Part shown: positions 1 to 11,039 of the stretch, one piece after another | Layout: every line of letters starts with the position of its first letter | Position numbering within the stretch: the first letter of the stretch is position 1 | From: Euleptes europaea | Taxonomy: Eukaryota; Chordata; Lepidosauria; Squamata; Sphaerodactylidae | NCBI RefSeq assembly: GCF_029931775.1 | Contig: NW_026612050.1 | Location: forward strand, 124,001 to 188,000 | Length of the DNA: 64,000 nt | Reading direction: 5' to 3' | Translations under genes and position numbers: made by a program | Notes under the pieces: model-generated | Told to the model about the DNA's origin: nothing | The model's input: the letters and a program-made list of their open reading frames with translations, nothing else | The model's database searches: none

Positions 1-129
1 GCAGAAGAAAATCCATGCCATTACTTTTCAGGGCCAATCAAAATGACACAAAACACAGTGTGAGTGTTCAAGTTTGCATGAACCCTTTGTCAGGCAGATG
101 TTGGGAAATAAAGGAGGAGGAAGATGGCA

Positions 130-421
130 GACTGTGGCTGTTACCGCACTAGGTATTCCCAGAGATGTATCAAGAGTCTGGAAATGTTATAAAAAAACAT
201 CGCTTTAAAAGGGTTTTTGGATGCCACGGCTAAAAAAATGGTTGGAAGACATCTTCACAGCTAAAGGGGCCAAACAAAGTGCGCACAGTATTTTTTACAA
301 CAGTTTCAAACTCTTAATACATCGGTGGGAATACATAGAAAGTGCGAACAGTATTTTTTATAACATTTTCAAACTCTGAATACATCGCTGGGAATACCTA
401 GTGCGGTAACAGCCACTGTCA
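130..421. mobile_element. MITE with long imperfect terminal inverted repeats
   Basis: The left end (GTGGCTGTTACCGCACTAGG) recurs inverted at about 400-421, and the inverted similarity extends about 60 bp. The inner part holds a partial extra copy of the right arm (about 270-330). Flanks ATGGCAG and ATGCCAG could be a diverged 7-8-bp target duplication (hAT-like). No transposase. Confidence 0.6.
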
Positions 422-603
422 TGCCAGCTCTAGTAGTGTTGGATACTGACAGGCACACTAACTTGTTTAATTGCTGGAGGTGTTCGATTCCAGCACTTGT
501 ACTCTGTGAAGTATTAACAGTGGAGGCATATCTCATCTGAGAATTTTTAGACGTGGCAATGACCACAATTTAGGCTGAGGGAATTCAAATAACTAAGGAA
601 TTC

Positions 604-790
604 AGTTTTGTCAGTTCTTGGAAGCTAAGCAAGGTTGGTACTTGGATGGGGGACCACCAAGAAATACTCTGCAGAGGAAGGTAAGGGCAACCCACATGTG
701 GGTTGAGCTAAGGTTACCGAGGAAGTTGCTTGTGAAGTGGCGCCATGACCTTGACTCCCCAGCTGGAGTTTCTTCCTCAGCTAAGTGGGA
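604..790 (+). mobile_element. 5S-rRNA-derived SINE fragment
   Basis: GAAGCTAAGC (621-630) followed by TTGGATGGGGGACC matches the internal control region of 5S rRNA (A box, intermediate element, C box). The sequence continues into non-5S body sequence, so it is a 5S-headed SINE relic and not a 5S gene. Confidence 0.6.
704..754 (+). repeat. 51-bp exact inverted copy, partner A
   Basis: These 51 bases, starting TGAGCTAAGG and ending CATGACCTTGA, are found exactly in reverse complement at 2753-2803. Confidence 0.85.
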
Positions 791-794
791 CTGG

Positions 795-1384
795 CGCTTC
801 CACATACAAGCAGGGGCTTAAAGTGAGACATTTCAATGAATCCCTTGGTATTTTTGGAAACATAAAATAAGGAGAAAATGCAGAGAATTCATATATAATT
901 CAGCTTTTGCAGAGATTATTGAAATGTTATAATACATGGACTTATTCATATATGAAATATTTTAGTACATGAATTTCTAAAGGTTAAACTAATGTGTTTA
1001 AATTAAGGGATTGAAGGCATGAACAGATTTATTTCAACTAAAGAGAAACCAGTTATTAGTAGAACCAAAGATAGAATCAAAGGTTTTAATTATATTTTAA
1101 TTGCAAGCTTTTAAGAATTCTTACATTTTATATGCGTGTGAAGTAATATTCATTCATGACTTGTAAGATACCTAGCATATGGTGAGAATCCATATGGTCA
1201 TTGAGATGGAATGCAGCTGGTTGGATGGATGTCTAAGTGGATATCTTTGTCCTTCCATTCTTTTCCTTGATCTCTGTGGTCAACTTCCTGGACCCCTCTA
1301 TCCCTACTTTCCCACTCCTCCAGGATAATCCAGTTAGTTTCTAGACTGGAGTACAGGAGGCTAACACCACCCTGCATCTATTAC
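795..1384. other. AT-rich stretch without recognised features
   Basis: No coding signal, repeat family or structural motif was recognised. Confidence 0.5.
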
Positions 1385-1942
1385 TGTAATGCCTGTAATC
1401 ATTATTATTATTTGAATGTATGCTTTTGTGTTCAGTCTGCATAATTGCTGTTATGGAAATGCTAGGCCTAAAGTATAAGAGCTGGTTTGAAACACTATGT
1501 ATTCATGTGCACACACATGAGGGCTTTGGGAAGGTGGCACCCGGGAGTCATGAGTCAGTAAATCAGGCTCTCTGTGTCTGGTACAGCCTTCCACCAATAC
1601 ATGGCCCAGAATCACCTACTGCTTAAGGAATGTTAAGTTTCGGTTCCCCGTCCCAGATCATGTAGCCACCTAAATTCCCGCCTCAACTCCCACTGATAGG
1701 CCTATGCTAATCCAAAGGTGTCCATCATTGGGTCTTTGTGTGTCTATGCTCTGTATTACGTATATTGTAACACCCCGGACCAGAGGTTATAAAAGTTGCT
1801 GTAATCCTTTGTTCTGGTGTGTGAATTGCCCTGCTTGTTTTGGGGCAATCACACCCGACTGCATTATTTTGGCCACAATAAACAGATCGTTAATCTTCCA
1901 ACCTCCGACTGTGTTATTTATCATTGGCTACTAAATAATACA
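1385..1942 (+). mobile_element. Solo LTR of an endogenous retrovirus-like family (fossil)
   Basis: Starts TGTAATGCCTG and ends near TAATACA, with a TATA-like TATAAAAG box (about 1790) and an AATAAA signal (about 1878) in promoter-to-polyA order. It shares start, TATA region, the CCTTTGTTCTG block and polyA region with the LTRs at 36550 and 53176. No internal retroviral sequence adjoins it. Divergence from its relatives suggests an old insertion. Confidence 0.7.
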
Positions 1943-2530
1943 GCAGCACTTCACTACATAAGGAATGGTAAAGGATCTGGCCTGTGGAACACAGCTGACT
2001 TCTTCTACCCTGTTCATTTGGTGATGGGTCCAGCAATAGTTCCTTCATGCTTGGTTGTTCTATTGATCAGGCTGTTATTGCAGAGGAAGAGATGGAGTCT
2101 CATAATATTCCCTGAAGGAACACTGCAGTGAACAGCTGCACACAGAAGGAGGGGGGAATGCAAAATGATGCCATACATTTATAAAATGGTATATCAGATG
2201 GCTGGTAGCTCTTTAGAATACTGCTGATGGGTGGCATTGTTCATGTACATCATTTAATCTTTTCTAAAGAATCAAGAGGTTATTTTCATTTTGTATATTC
2301 TGAGAAATGAAGCAAGATAGTAGAAAAGGCGTATGGCCCTGTTTTTACCTGCTAACATAGGCAATCTTTCTTGCACCAGGGTAGAGAAAATGGCTTGGGT
2401 TACCTAATTTAGTAGAACTACTGATAATATTTAGTTGTGACAAAGAGAACATTAAACAAAACTAAAGATTCCTTTTAATGGGGGGGACTTCGATACACTT
2501 ATCCAAGTGTATCCCCCTATTAAGAGCTTT
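1943..2530. other. Unassigned non-coding stretch
   Basis: A 104-codon open frame crosses the LTR boundary here and has no recognisable domain, so it is treated as chance. Nothing else was recognised. Confidence 0.4.
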
Positions 2531-2536
2531 TATTAT

Positions 2537-2712
2537 GCTCTAACAGTCCTATTTGTTTGGAAGTAAGTCCCATTGAACTCAGATTTATTGCCAAGGACAC
2601 ATAATATAGAAATAAATTCATGCACTTCAACCCTATGCATGTTTACTTAGAAGTAAATTCTACTTCATTTATGAGGCTTACTCCCAGATCAGAGTACATA
2701 AGACAGCCAATA
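2537..2712. repeat. Palindromic short repeats (CAATCCTA/CCTATGCA family)
   Basis: Pieces such as GGAAGTAAGTCCCATTGAA and CCTATGCATGTTTACTTAGA belong to short self-complementary repeats common in reptile genomes. Related copies lie near 35968, 36238, 44695, 49069 and 57632. Confidence 0.45.
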
Positions 2713-2719
2713 TTATATA

Positions 2720-2940
2720 GCGACTGAAGTGTTGGCCTAGATCTGGAGACACTCAAGGTCATGGCGCCACTTCACAAGCAACTTCCTCGGTAACCTTAGC
2801 TCAGTCATTCTCTCTCAAATTAACCTACCTCACAGTATTAATGTGAAGATAAAACGGAGGAGGGGAGAATGATGTATGCTGCCCAGACCTCAATAGTCAA
2901 AGGGTGTGATAAAGATGCACTAAATAAATAAAAATAAAAT
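2720..2940 (+). mobile_element. tRNA-derived SINE with replaced middle segment
   Basis: The start (GTGTTGGCCTAGATCTGGAG), the end (TAACCTACCTCACAG, AAACGGAGGAGGGGAGAA) and the AAATAAATAAA tail match SINEs at 43640, 45440 and 63613. The segment between them is the inverted 51-bp copy. Confidence 0.7.
2753..2803 (-). repeat. 51-bp exact inverted copy, partner B, inside a SINE
   Basis: Exact reverse complement of 704-754. It occupies the middle of a tRNA-derived SINE where other copies in this window have different sequence. Confidence 0.85.
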
Positions 2941-3005
2941 AAAGATGGTTGCTGCTTTAGTTACAATGATTTCAGTGGTTCTTAGGGATGCTTAATTCCC
3001 TCAGA

Positions 3006-3249
3006 ATCACATCCTTTATAACTCAGATCATGGCACTCGTTAGGTTTGCCCACCTCCAGGTAGAGGCTATTACAACAGATCTCCAGACATGAAAGATCAG
3101 TTAACCTGGAGAAAATGGCTGCTTTGAAAGGTGAACTCTATGGCATTATACCCCATTGAAGTTCCTCCCCTCCCCAAACCCCACTCTCCTCAGGCTCCAC
3201 CCTCCAAATCTCCTGGTATTTCCCAGTCTGGAGCTAGCAACCCTACTCA
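3006..3249 (-). mobile_element. hAT-type MITE (GGGTTGCC family), diverged copy
   Basis: Termini TAGGTTTGCC and AGCAACCCTA, with the internal CCTGGAGAAAATGGC and CTCAGGCTCCACCCTCC blocks that typify copies at 15537, 43771 and 55514. Confidence 0.65.
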
Positions 3250-4571
3250 CAGTACAGGAGTCATATGGGTCTGTTGTACAGGGTCATGACAATAAGCCGT
3301 CCCTAAATCCAAAGCCCTCCCAGCACCTTCAAAGTTATGGAGCACATTTTGATAATTTGCCACAGCAACTACCAGCGCAATCCTAAACCGTTACACCCTT
3401 CTCAGTCCAGAATTGCACTACTTATGATTACACCCTTGAATGCCTTTTTCCCAGGCTGGCAAAATGGCTGATTGGAGCAGAGCGGAAACTGGACATAAAG
3501 TGAAACAGCTGAGCAGACTAAGCTTAATGTTCATGCGACTGCGCCTGTTTAGTGTTTTCTTTAAAATGACATTAGTCTTCTGAACACAAGATAAGACCAT
3601 GCCAGTTTGTTATAGTCCATTCTAGCCAGATCTTTGTCCAAATGGCTCAAGGTTGCTATCTTTTTGAGAGACTGCAATATGAAATAATGTACACGGCAAT
3701 ATGTGAAAAAGGCTGCCATTCATTTCTAGTAGGAACAACCAGCTTTAGAATTTTCCTTGTCATTCTCTATTGCAGCAATAGGCCCAAACAAAAAAAAAAA
3801 GAAAAGTATACCCTTCATTGACAGCCTTATTGATCCAAATTTGTTCTCCCTAATTCAAACTGGTCCTTGCCAATGGAATAAGAAACATTTTAACTGAATT
3901 TCAACTGCTTAATCAGATTCAAGCTTTGCCACTCTAAATGACTCATTACTTTACACTAGTACTAATCTTCATCAACCCTCAAATAGTGTCTAGCTTTCTC
4001 AGTAGCCTTTCAACTTTGTTGGTCATCCATTTTCAGGACAAAATTCTTGTACTGATAAAGAGGCAAGCAGGAAAATATTTCTAATTCTTCCCCAATAATA
4101 TTCTTGAAATCCTGAAGCGGATGAAGAACTCTGCTTTCCCATGTGGAATTTTACTCCTTTCCAAGGTTAACTAAGTACTGATTGAAATGAATTGGAGAGT
4201 ACAGTCCAATGTCTGTGCAGTGTGGAGTATCAGAGCGGAAATAAAGAGCCCTGCCATTGCATTAAGGTTCCTATCTCTATAAATCACTTCCTACAAAGTG
4301 CTATGGGTAGACAATCATTTAAAGCAGCAATTTTGAGAGAAAATTACTTTGATCCTCTTCCAACTGTTGAGACATAATTTTGACTTAGCAATTTGCTGAA
4401 AAGAATACATTAACAGCTTTCAAGGTCATTGTTTCTTTTTTTTCTTCCTAGCAAAAGCAGCTTAAACAGTGACACATGAAGGTTAATTTAATCTTTTAAT
4501 TAAAAAATATCAGCGTTCCTTTGCACCTTCCAAAACTATAAGTCCTTATCTCTTCCCCCCCCCCCCATCCC
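3250..4571. other. Unassigned non-coding stretch
   Basis: AT-rich, with short poly-A near 3790 and poly-C at 4555-4567. A fragment near 3378 (GCAATCCTAAACCGTTACACC) belongs to the palindromic short-repeat family. No gene signal. Confidence 0.4.
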
Positions 4572-4781
4572 AGGTTGGTGGTTAAGAGAAATGAACATGT
4601 TCAGCAGGAAAAGAGGAAGACCCTACATGAGAAGGATTAACTCAATCAAGAAACCCACAGACCTCAGTTTGCAAGACCTGAGCAAGGCTGTTAGCGATAG
4701 TACATTTTGGAGGTCATCAATTCATAGAGTCACCATAACTTGGAAGCAACGTGACAGCACTTAACACACATACACATGTGT
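4572..4781 (+). mobile_element. BovB (RTE) LINE 3' end
   Basis: The reading frame RKRGRPYMRRINSIKK...[10 protein letters not shown]...FWRSSIHRV is the C-terminal end of RTE/BovB ORF2. The following GGAAGCAACGTGACAGCACTT and ACACAC tail is the BovB 3' end, also borrowed by squamate SINEs. 5'-truncated. Confidence 0.75.
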
Positions 4782-5225
4782 TCAGAGGCACTGTTTTTAC
4801 TGTTGCTCCTGAGCTGAGCCCACATACAGAAAACAGTTTCCAGAAAAGAGTTAGGAGGTAGAATCCTAAATAGCAATGATGGTATATCTTACATCCCAGC
4901 AGGCAACATCTAGTTATGACCTGTGGACTCCATGTAAGGTTAGTTTTGAATGTGTATTGACTATATAACCTTCAGAAAATAGAAGATCTGTCATGACTCC
5001 CAGAAAGAATGGTGAAGATTTGATTTTGTGAAAGCACTACACTACAAACTCTTTAGCAGAGACCAAGGCACAACTGCACAATTTTTTACCCATCTTGCTA
5101 ATCTGAGCCCACCTACCTTATGTGGTGTCCTACCAAGAGCTTAATAAATCTGCTTTGGCTGCCTTTCTGGGACTACAAAAACAGGAGATTATATCCTACA
5201 TGGTGGATTGAGCTCAGTTTGAAGA
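4782..5225. other. Unassigned non-coding stretch
   Basis: Nothing recognised. Confidence 0.4.
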
Positions 5226-5343
5226 GTGACAAGTTACATAGACCAAGGCTTTCAAGACCCCTCCAATTACAGGCCAATTAGTCTCCTTAATGTTATTAGC
5301 AAAATATATGCAAGGCATTTGCTTGATAAATTCACCTGTTGGC
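5226..5343 (+). mobile_element. Non-LTR retrotransposon (LINE), left part, interrupted
   Basis: Encodes NYRPISLLNVISKIYARHLL, a reverse transcriptase motif 1 region. The frame resumes after the hAT insertion at 7083, so both parts are one 5'-truncated LINE. Confidence 0.75.
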
Positions 5344-7082
5344 TAGGGCTGTCAAAAAAAAAAAATTCGGTACAGTTCGGATTCGGCCGAATTTGGCCCT
5401 TGTGGGTTCGGTACATGCCGAAGCCCGAACTCCCCCACTTCGGATCCGTTCAATTCGGCGGGAATTCAAAGTTCGGAAAAAAATTCGGCCGAATAAAGCC
5501 ATTAAAAACACAATCGCGCCTTTCCGCGGCTCGGGGGGGCATTTTTGGGGTTAGAGGTCCCAAACTTTTGGCAGAGCTTCAAAGGACGTTTATTGAAAGA
5601 CTCCCCAAGTTTTGTAAAGATTGGGTCAGGGGAGGCTGAGATATGGGCCCTGAAAGGGGTCCCCCCCCACCCTTAATGTGCATCTCTCAGCAGAGCTTGC
5701 CGCCCACGCACAAAGCTCCCAGCCCCGACAACAGCTGAGAAATTAGCAAAACAACTGCAAACACAACCTTGTTAAACAACACCTTTGCAACACACAACTG
5801 AAACCTCCCCCCTCAAACCAGGGAGCGAGAGACTCGAGGGGGAACATACACCCCAGGCAGAACCGACGAAAGCCCCCTTTGGCTTCCCCCCCACCCACAG
5901 AAACTGCTCCCTCCCCACACACACACAGACTCTGCTTTCCCCCCAACACACACACATACACAGGAGAAAAATTATAGATTAAAGCCCCCAAAGGGGTCTT
6001 ACTGTGGCTGTCTTGTGTTCCATCAAGAGGGGCTGAAGAGAGGACTTGTAATCCAAGATGATTCCAATTAGGCACGGAACGTTTTGCTCTGGAGAAGATG
6101 CACAGGATCGGCTGATCCATTCATCCCAATAGGGGAAAGGGGAAAGCCCATATCTCGGGACCCCCTGACCCAATGTTCACAAAACTTGGGGGGTATCTTA
6201 AGAACACTGGTCTGAAACTCCGCTCAAAGTTTGGGATCTGCACCCCCAAAAATGCACCCCCTGCAGCCATGGAAAGAGAAAAAGGGGGAGGCGATATTTC
6301 TGCCCCCACTGAACCCATCTTTACAAAACTTGGGTAGTATCTTAAGAATAATTCACTGAAGCTATGCTAAAGGTTTGGGGGCTATATCTACAAAAAAGCG
6401 CCCCCTGCAGCCACATAAATGGAAAAAGGAGGGAGGGAAAAGGGGGAGAGCCCATATCTCGAGACCCCCTGACCCAATGTTTACAAAACTTGGGGGGTAT
6501 CTTAAGAACACTGGTCTGAAACTCCACTCAAAGTTTGGGATCTGTACCCCCAAAAATGCGCCCCCTGCAGCCATGGAAAGAAAAAGGGGGAGCCCATATC
6601 TCGGGACCCCCTGACCCAATGTTTACAAAACTTGGGGGGTACCTTAAGAAGCTTCATCTGAAGCTCCAGTGAAAGTTTTGTGTCTGTACCCCAAAAAATA
6701 CGCCCCCTACAGCCACAGAAAGGAGCGAATGTGCACAAGCACCCCCCACACACACACACGAGGATTTCGCTCTCTCTCTCTCTCTCCCTGGCCGGGCCGC
6801 ACATCAGCTGATTCCTCCAGTACTCAATCCTGACTGATTGGCCAGAAGAAGACCCAGCTTGCCCACCGATTGGCCGGGGGAGGAGAATGCTGCTTACTGA
6901 CGGTTATGCTGCTTACTGATGGCCGAATTTGTCGAATTTATTCGCGAACTCCCGAACTCGCTGAATTCGGCCCCCCCGGTTGCCCGTCAGTTTTGAGTTC
7001 GGTTCCTCCCGAACTAAAAACCACCGAATCAGGGGAAATTCGGCTGATTTTCAGTTCGGGCCGAACCGAATTGACAGCCCTA
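5344..7082. mobile_element. Non-autonomous hAT-type DNA transposon, 1.74 kb, with 8-bp target duplication
   Basis: Termini TAGGGCTGTCAA and TTGACAGCCCTA are inverted repeats, and CTGTTGGC occurs directly outside both ends (5336-5343 and 7083-7090): an exact 8-bp duplication as made by hAT transposases. Both ends are rich in TTCGG/CCGAA motifs. The inside holds GC-rich tandem units and no transposase frame. It inserted into a LINE. A relative with the opposite internal order is at 41110-43283. Confidence 0.88.
6140..6730. repeat. Tandem array of about 150-bp units inside the hAT element
   Basis: Four units, starting near 6163, 6312, 6466 and 6607, share CCCTGACCCAATGTTTAC, AAAACTTGGGGGGTATCTTA and CCCCCAAAAATGCGCCCCCT. 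A single inverted unit lies at about 5525-5640. The element at 41110 has only one unit in the matching arm. Confidence 0.8.
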
Positions 7083-8760
7083 CTGTTGGCTTGATCAAGA
7101 GGACATTCTAGCTATAGAACAGGCAGGCTTTAGGGAAGGGAGGTCGACAATAGATCATTGCCTTACATTGCAGCATCTCACAGAAATACCTTGCATAGGG
7201 TCGGTCATCACTATATGCTGCATTCATTAATTTCAAGGTAGCTTTTGATTCAATATCTAGACCCCCTACTCTGGTCCAAGCTAGAATCCTCAAAAGTAGA
7301 TAGAAGGCTTTTGTTGCTGATGCGTGCCCTTCATGAGCAGATGGTGCTAAGAGTTAGGTGTCCCAGAAATGGGTATCTCACTGATCCTATAAACCCCTAT
7401 AGAGGAGTTAGACAGGGCTGTCTTCTTGCTCCTATGCTTCTATATAAACAACTTGGTTAGTTCTCTTAATGCACCAGAACGTCATCCACCTAAACTGGCA
7501 AATAGGCACATCTTTGTTTTGCTTTATGCAGAAAATGCTGTGATCTTATCCAGGACACCAGTGGGATTAAGGAGAGTGCTTGCAAGAGTGGCGGTGTTCT
7601 GTGAAAACGAATGATTAACAATCAACTATGAGAAAACAAAATGATGCCTTTGGTAAATGTCCTAGAAATAGGATTTGGAGTGTCAATGGACAAAGGTTGG
7701 AACAGGTGTCTTGTTTTAAATACCTAGGTGTGATTATTCAGGCTTCTGGATCTAAGTTGGCCCACAATACCTATGTTGCCAATCTAGGCACAAGAACAGC
7801 TAGCAATATAATTAAGTTATTGCGGGCAAAAGGGGCTCACTATGTCCTGGCTGCCCTTAAACACTTCCAGGCAAAAACATTAGCTCAGATGCTCTATGGA
7901 ACGCACCTTGGCTCTACATCTTCTTGTTTTACACCTCTTGAACTGGTGCAATCCAAATTTTTAGAGCTGCCCTTCAACTCCCGAGATGCGTGTCAAATTC
8001 CCTGATCCGATTGGAAACTGGTATGATGAGGGTAGAGGCGAAGGTCTGCTTATCCTCTCTCTACATATGGTTTAGGATGAATCTTAATCCTAGGGGTCTT
8101 TTGCCACTGGTACTGAGTGACTCCTTTAGGTCATGATGGATCATTGCTATAGGGGATAAACTAAATAGTTTGGGACTTGCTCCGTCAGCACTTTTGCAAA
8201 TGGGTATGGACCAAGCTAGACTAACTATAAATGAAAGAGTCAATGATACTGAGCGTCAAACAGATCTCTTGAGACCCCCTGTATTTATAGCACCTCAGCA
8301 TTTCAGGTATATTCTAGCACCAGATGCATATTTATACTCCCTGGAAAGGAATACACATAGGAGGGCCTATACACTGGCCAGATGTGCAGCCCTACCATCT
8401 GCCATATTAGAAGGGAGATTTAAGATCCCCAGGGTGGAGAGACTTTGCCCGTGTAACACAGGTGAGCTGGAAACCATTGAGCATGCATTTTTTAGATGTC
8501 CCCTCTACAAGTCAGCCCGCTTCAATATTATTGACCCTTTGATTAGAAAAATGGGCTCTGGTGATGAGGGTGAATGGACCGAAAGGTTTCTGCTGGGAGA
8601 CAGCTCACCAATCACCACCCAGGTTGCAAAATATTGTGCAGTAGCAATGAAGCTTCGTTGCCTTAATGAACATTTCCTTAATCTGTGGAAATGTAAAATT
8701 GGGTGATACCTAATTTTGTTGGCCTTGGCTGTAAACATCTACTATGTATGGTCAGTTTCT
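7083..8760 (+). mobile_element. Non-LTR retrotransposon (LINE), right part
   Basis: Continues the LINE from 5343: EQAGFREGRSTIDHCLTLQH, then RGVRQGCLLAP, a degraded YAENAVIL catalytic box (normally YADD), FKYLGVIIQASG, and a C-terminal C-x-C...H...C knuckle (LCPCNTGELETIEHAFFRCP). Several stops and frame changes are present, including near 7614, 8005 and 8110. The clade is uncertain (Vingi/Ingi-, R1- or I-like). A second copy follows at 9380. Confidence 0.78.
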
Positions 8761-9379
8761 GTTTTACCTGTTTTATCTGGCATACTAGCCGCAAATAAAA
8801 CTTATTTATTTAGACCTAGGCTTTGTAACCTGGTCTTGAAGTGTCTTATCCAAGTCCTCTGTTTGGTTTGGTGGTCGATAGCAGACCCCCACCATAATAT
8901 CACAATTATCTCTTACTCCTTTTATAGACTCTCTACTGAACTTCCATGCTCAGATTCATGTATTTCCTCACAAGTATAAACATCTTTGACATATAATGCT
9001 ACTCCTCTCCCCTTCGTTATCTGTCTATCCCTTTTAAACAAGTTGTATCCCTCAATCTTTTTTTAAAAGTATTTTATTGAAGGATTTTTGGGGTACAAAA
9101 ATAAAAAGGGGGATGGGAAGGGAAAGGGGGAAAGCATTTGATTTTCTGTGGCCAAGCTTTTCCAATACACTATAAACATGTCTCATAAATTAGTTGTTTA
9201 AAATACTCTCTTTAGTTTCTCATCATTAAGAAATACAGTATATCTTTTTTCTCCTTTTATAAACCTATCATAAACACGTGCTATAACACTTTATGCCAAT
9301 TCCCCCCCCCCAATAACCTTGGGTACCCAACTTCCGTTTTCTAGGTTGGGTTCTATTCCCCTCTTTTTTCTTCTACTAA
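8761..9379. other. LINE 3' flank and low-complexity DNA
   Basis: Probable 3' untranslated tail of the LINE, then T-rich and C-rich low-complexity sequence. No gene. Confidence 0.35.
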
Positions 9380-10256
9380 ACTGATGTCCACCACAATTGA
9401 TGGTAGATTGTTCTGGTTAATTAAAAACCTTTATACTGATTCTACAGCCCAAGTGTGGTGTAATACGGAGGGTAATTTAACTGCTCCTTTTCCCGTTGTC
9501 CGGGGGGTTAGATGGAGTGCCTTTTAGCGCCACCCCTTTTTAATTTGTATCTGTCCGATTTGCCAGACTTTTTTTATTGACCCTTTTCCCCATGCGCCTA
9601 AGTTACTGGATGTTTAAGTCCCTCTTTTACTTTATGCAGATGACTCAGTTTTACTCTCCCAAACCCAGGTTGGTCTTCTTTGGGCTCTGAAAAGTTTCCA
9701 TACTTATTGTTTGTATGAGGAATTATCTATAAATTTTACTAAAATTTAATTATTAAGTTTGCTCCTCACTCCTCCACCAAAAGGGAAACATGGATAATTA
9801 ATGGGTGAAAAATTTCCCAGGTTTCCTCATTTAGGTATTTGGGGGTCCTATTTCATTTCACCTTGTCCTGGAGATGTCATAAACAATTGGCCACTCAGAA
9901 GTCTATGGCTACTCTGAAGGCAATTTTGCGATTTTCTCTCTCTAATGGGGCACATTATATCCCAGCAGCTATTAGAGTCTTTAACTGAATAGTGATGTCA
10001 CAACTTTTGTACAGTGCCCCATATGGATTTCTGCTGTAGACAATTCCATATATAGAGTGCAGTCCTCATTCCTTCGAGCAATTGGAGGGCTCCACAGGTG
10101 CATTTCATCACCAGCCCTTCATTATGAGTTTGGTCTTAGCTCAATTGAAGCTTGTGCCTGGGTATGTGCTTTTAATTATTGGCTTCATCTATTTTTTGAG
10201 GCCCCGGATAAGCCATTAAGTGAAATTGTATTAAACCAATAAATTCTGCAGAGGTT
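9380..10256 (+). mobile_element. Second, more decayed LINE copy of the same family
   Basis: Frame pieces GVRWSAF, FRYLGVLFHFTLSW, NGAHYIPAAIRVFN, QLLYSAPYG and SSFLRAIGGLHRC parallel the GVRQGC, FKYLGV, GAHYVLAALKHF and QMLYGTHLG series of the LINE at 7083. Many stops and frame shifts. Ends where a DIRS-like piece begins. Confidence 0.6.
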
Positions 10257-11035
10257 TTAATTCCACAGCCCCCTCCACTTTAAGTTCATATTCAAGGACC
10301 ATCAATAAGGCCAGTTATGCCCTATATCTACGGTATGGGCTTATATACGCACACCCCCTTCTGGCGCTGGCCCCACTCATTCAGGATTGGGGCTGCCACC
10401 TCAGTGGCTGGGTGCGGTCTATCTCGCAATGAAATCCATTCCATTGGTCGCAGTAGGTCTTCAGCATTTAAAACTTATGTTCGTAAGTAACATGGCCAGG
10501 GGCATGTCCCATCATGTTTGTTTTTGTTTTTTCTTTGCAGGAGCAATAAGGTCGGTGTGGATTCTGAGACACAGTATTGTTCATTGGCTGGCTGCTATGC
10601 CAGATCACCTGGCTAGGGTACCTCTCTGAGCCTGGAGAGGCAGCTACGGTTGAGGTGGATTGGTCGCCGTGGAATGCTTTGGGATTCCTTTTTTACAACC
10701 TTAATGGAGAACGTCACACATCTCGGCCCCCCTGACACCATTGTGATCCAGCTCGGGCAAAAAGATCTGCTAGGACGCACGGGGATTGACTTGTCATTGG
10801 CAGCAATGAGACCGTGAGGATCTACATTCTTGGTTACTGCACAGACGCCTGTTCTGGTCCCAGCTTCTGGAGCGGCAGGTGTGGCACAACACTGATATCC
10901 CAGATAGGGTTGACTTCACCAGGAAGAAAGTGTGCAGGGCAGTCAGTCATTTTGTGGTACTGGTTTTTGGCATGGTTATCCACCATCCAGATATTTCCTT
11001 CCGTCAGTCTGAGCTACTCAGACTGATGGGGTACT
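10257..11035 (+). mobile_element. DIRS/Ngaro-like tyrosine-recombinase retrotransposon remnant (fossil)
   Basis: 10374-10495 encodes HSFRIGAATSVAGCGLSRNE followed by IHSIGRSRSSAFKTYVR: the H-x-x-R and downstream block of a tyrosine recombinase C-terminus, as in DIRS/Ngaro retrotransposons. About 10640-11035 encodes a WIGRRGMLW...IVIQLG...DLLGRTGIDL region like the SGNH-hydrolase-type domain some of these elements carry after the recombinase. Only this 3' part remains, and it is broken. Confidence 0.65.
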
Positions 11036-11039
11036 AAAA

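Noticed and set aside
610-700. A 5S rRNA gene
   Set aside because: Only the internal promoter part resembles 5S rRNA and it runs into SINE body sequence; diverged and incomplete.
6750-6790. CRISPR-like or regulatory array in the GC-rich tandem region
   Set aside because: The units lie inside a eukaryotic hAT transposon and are diverged tandem repeats with no spacer pattern.
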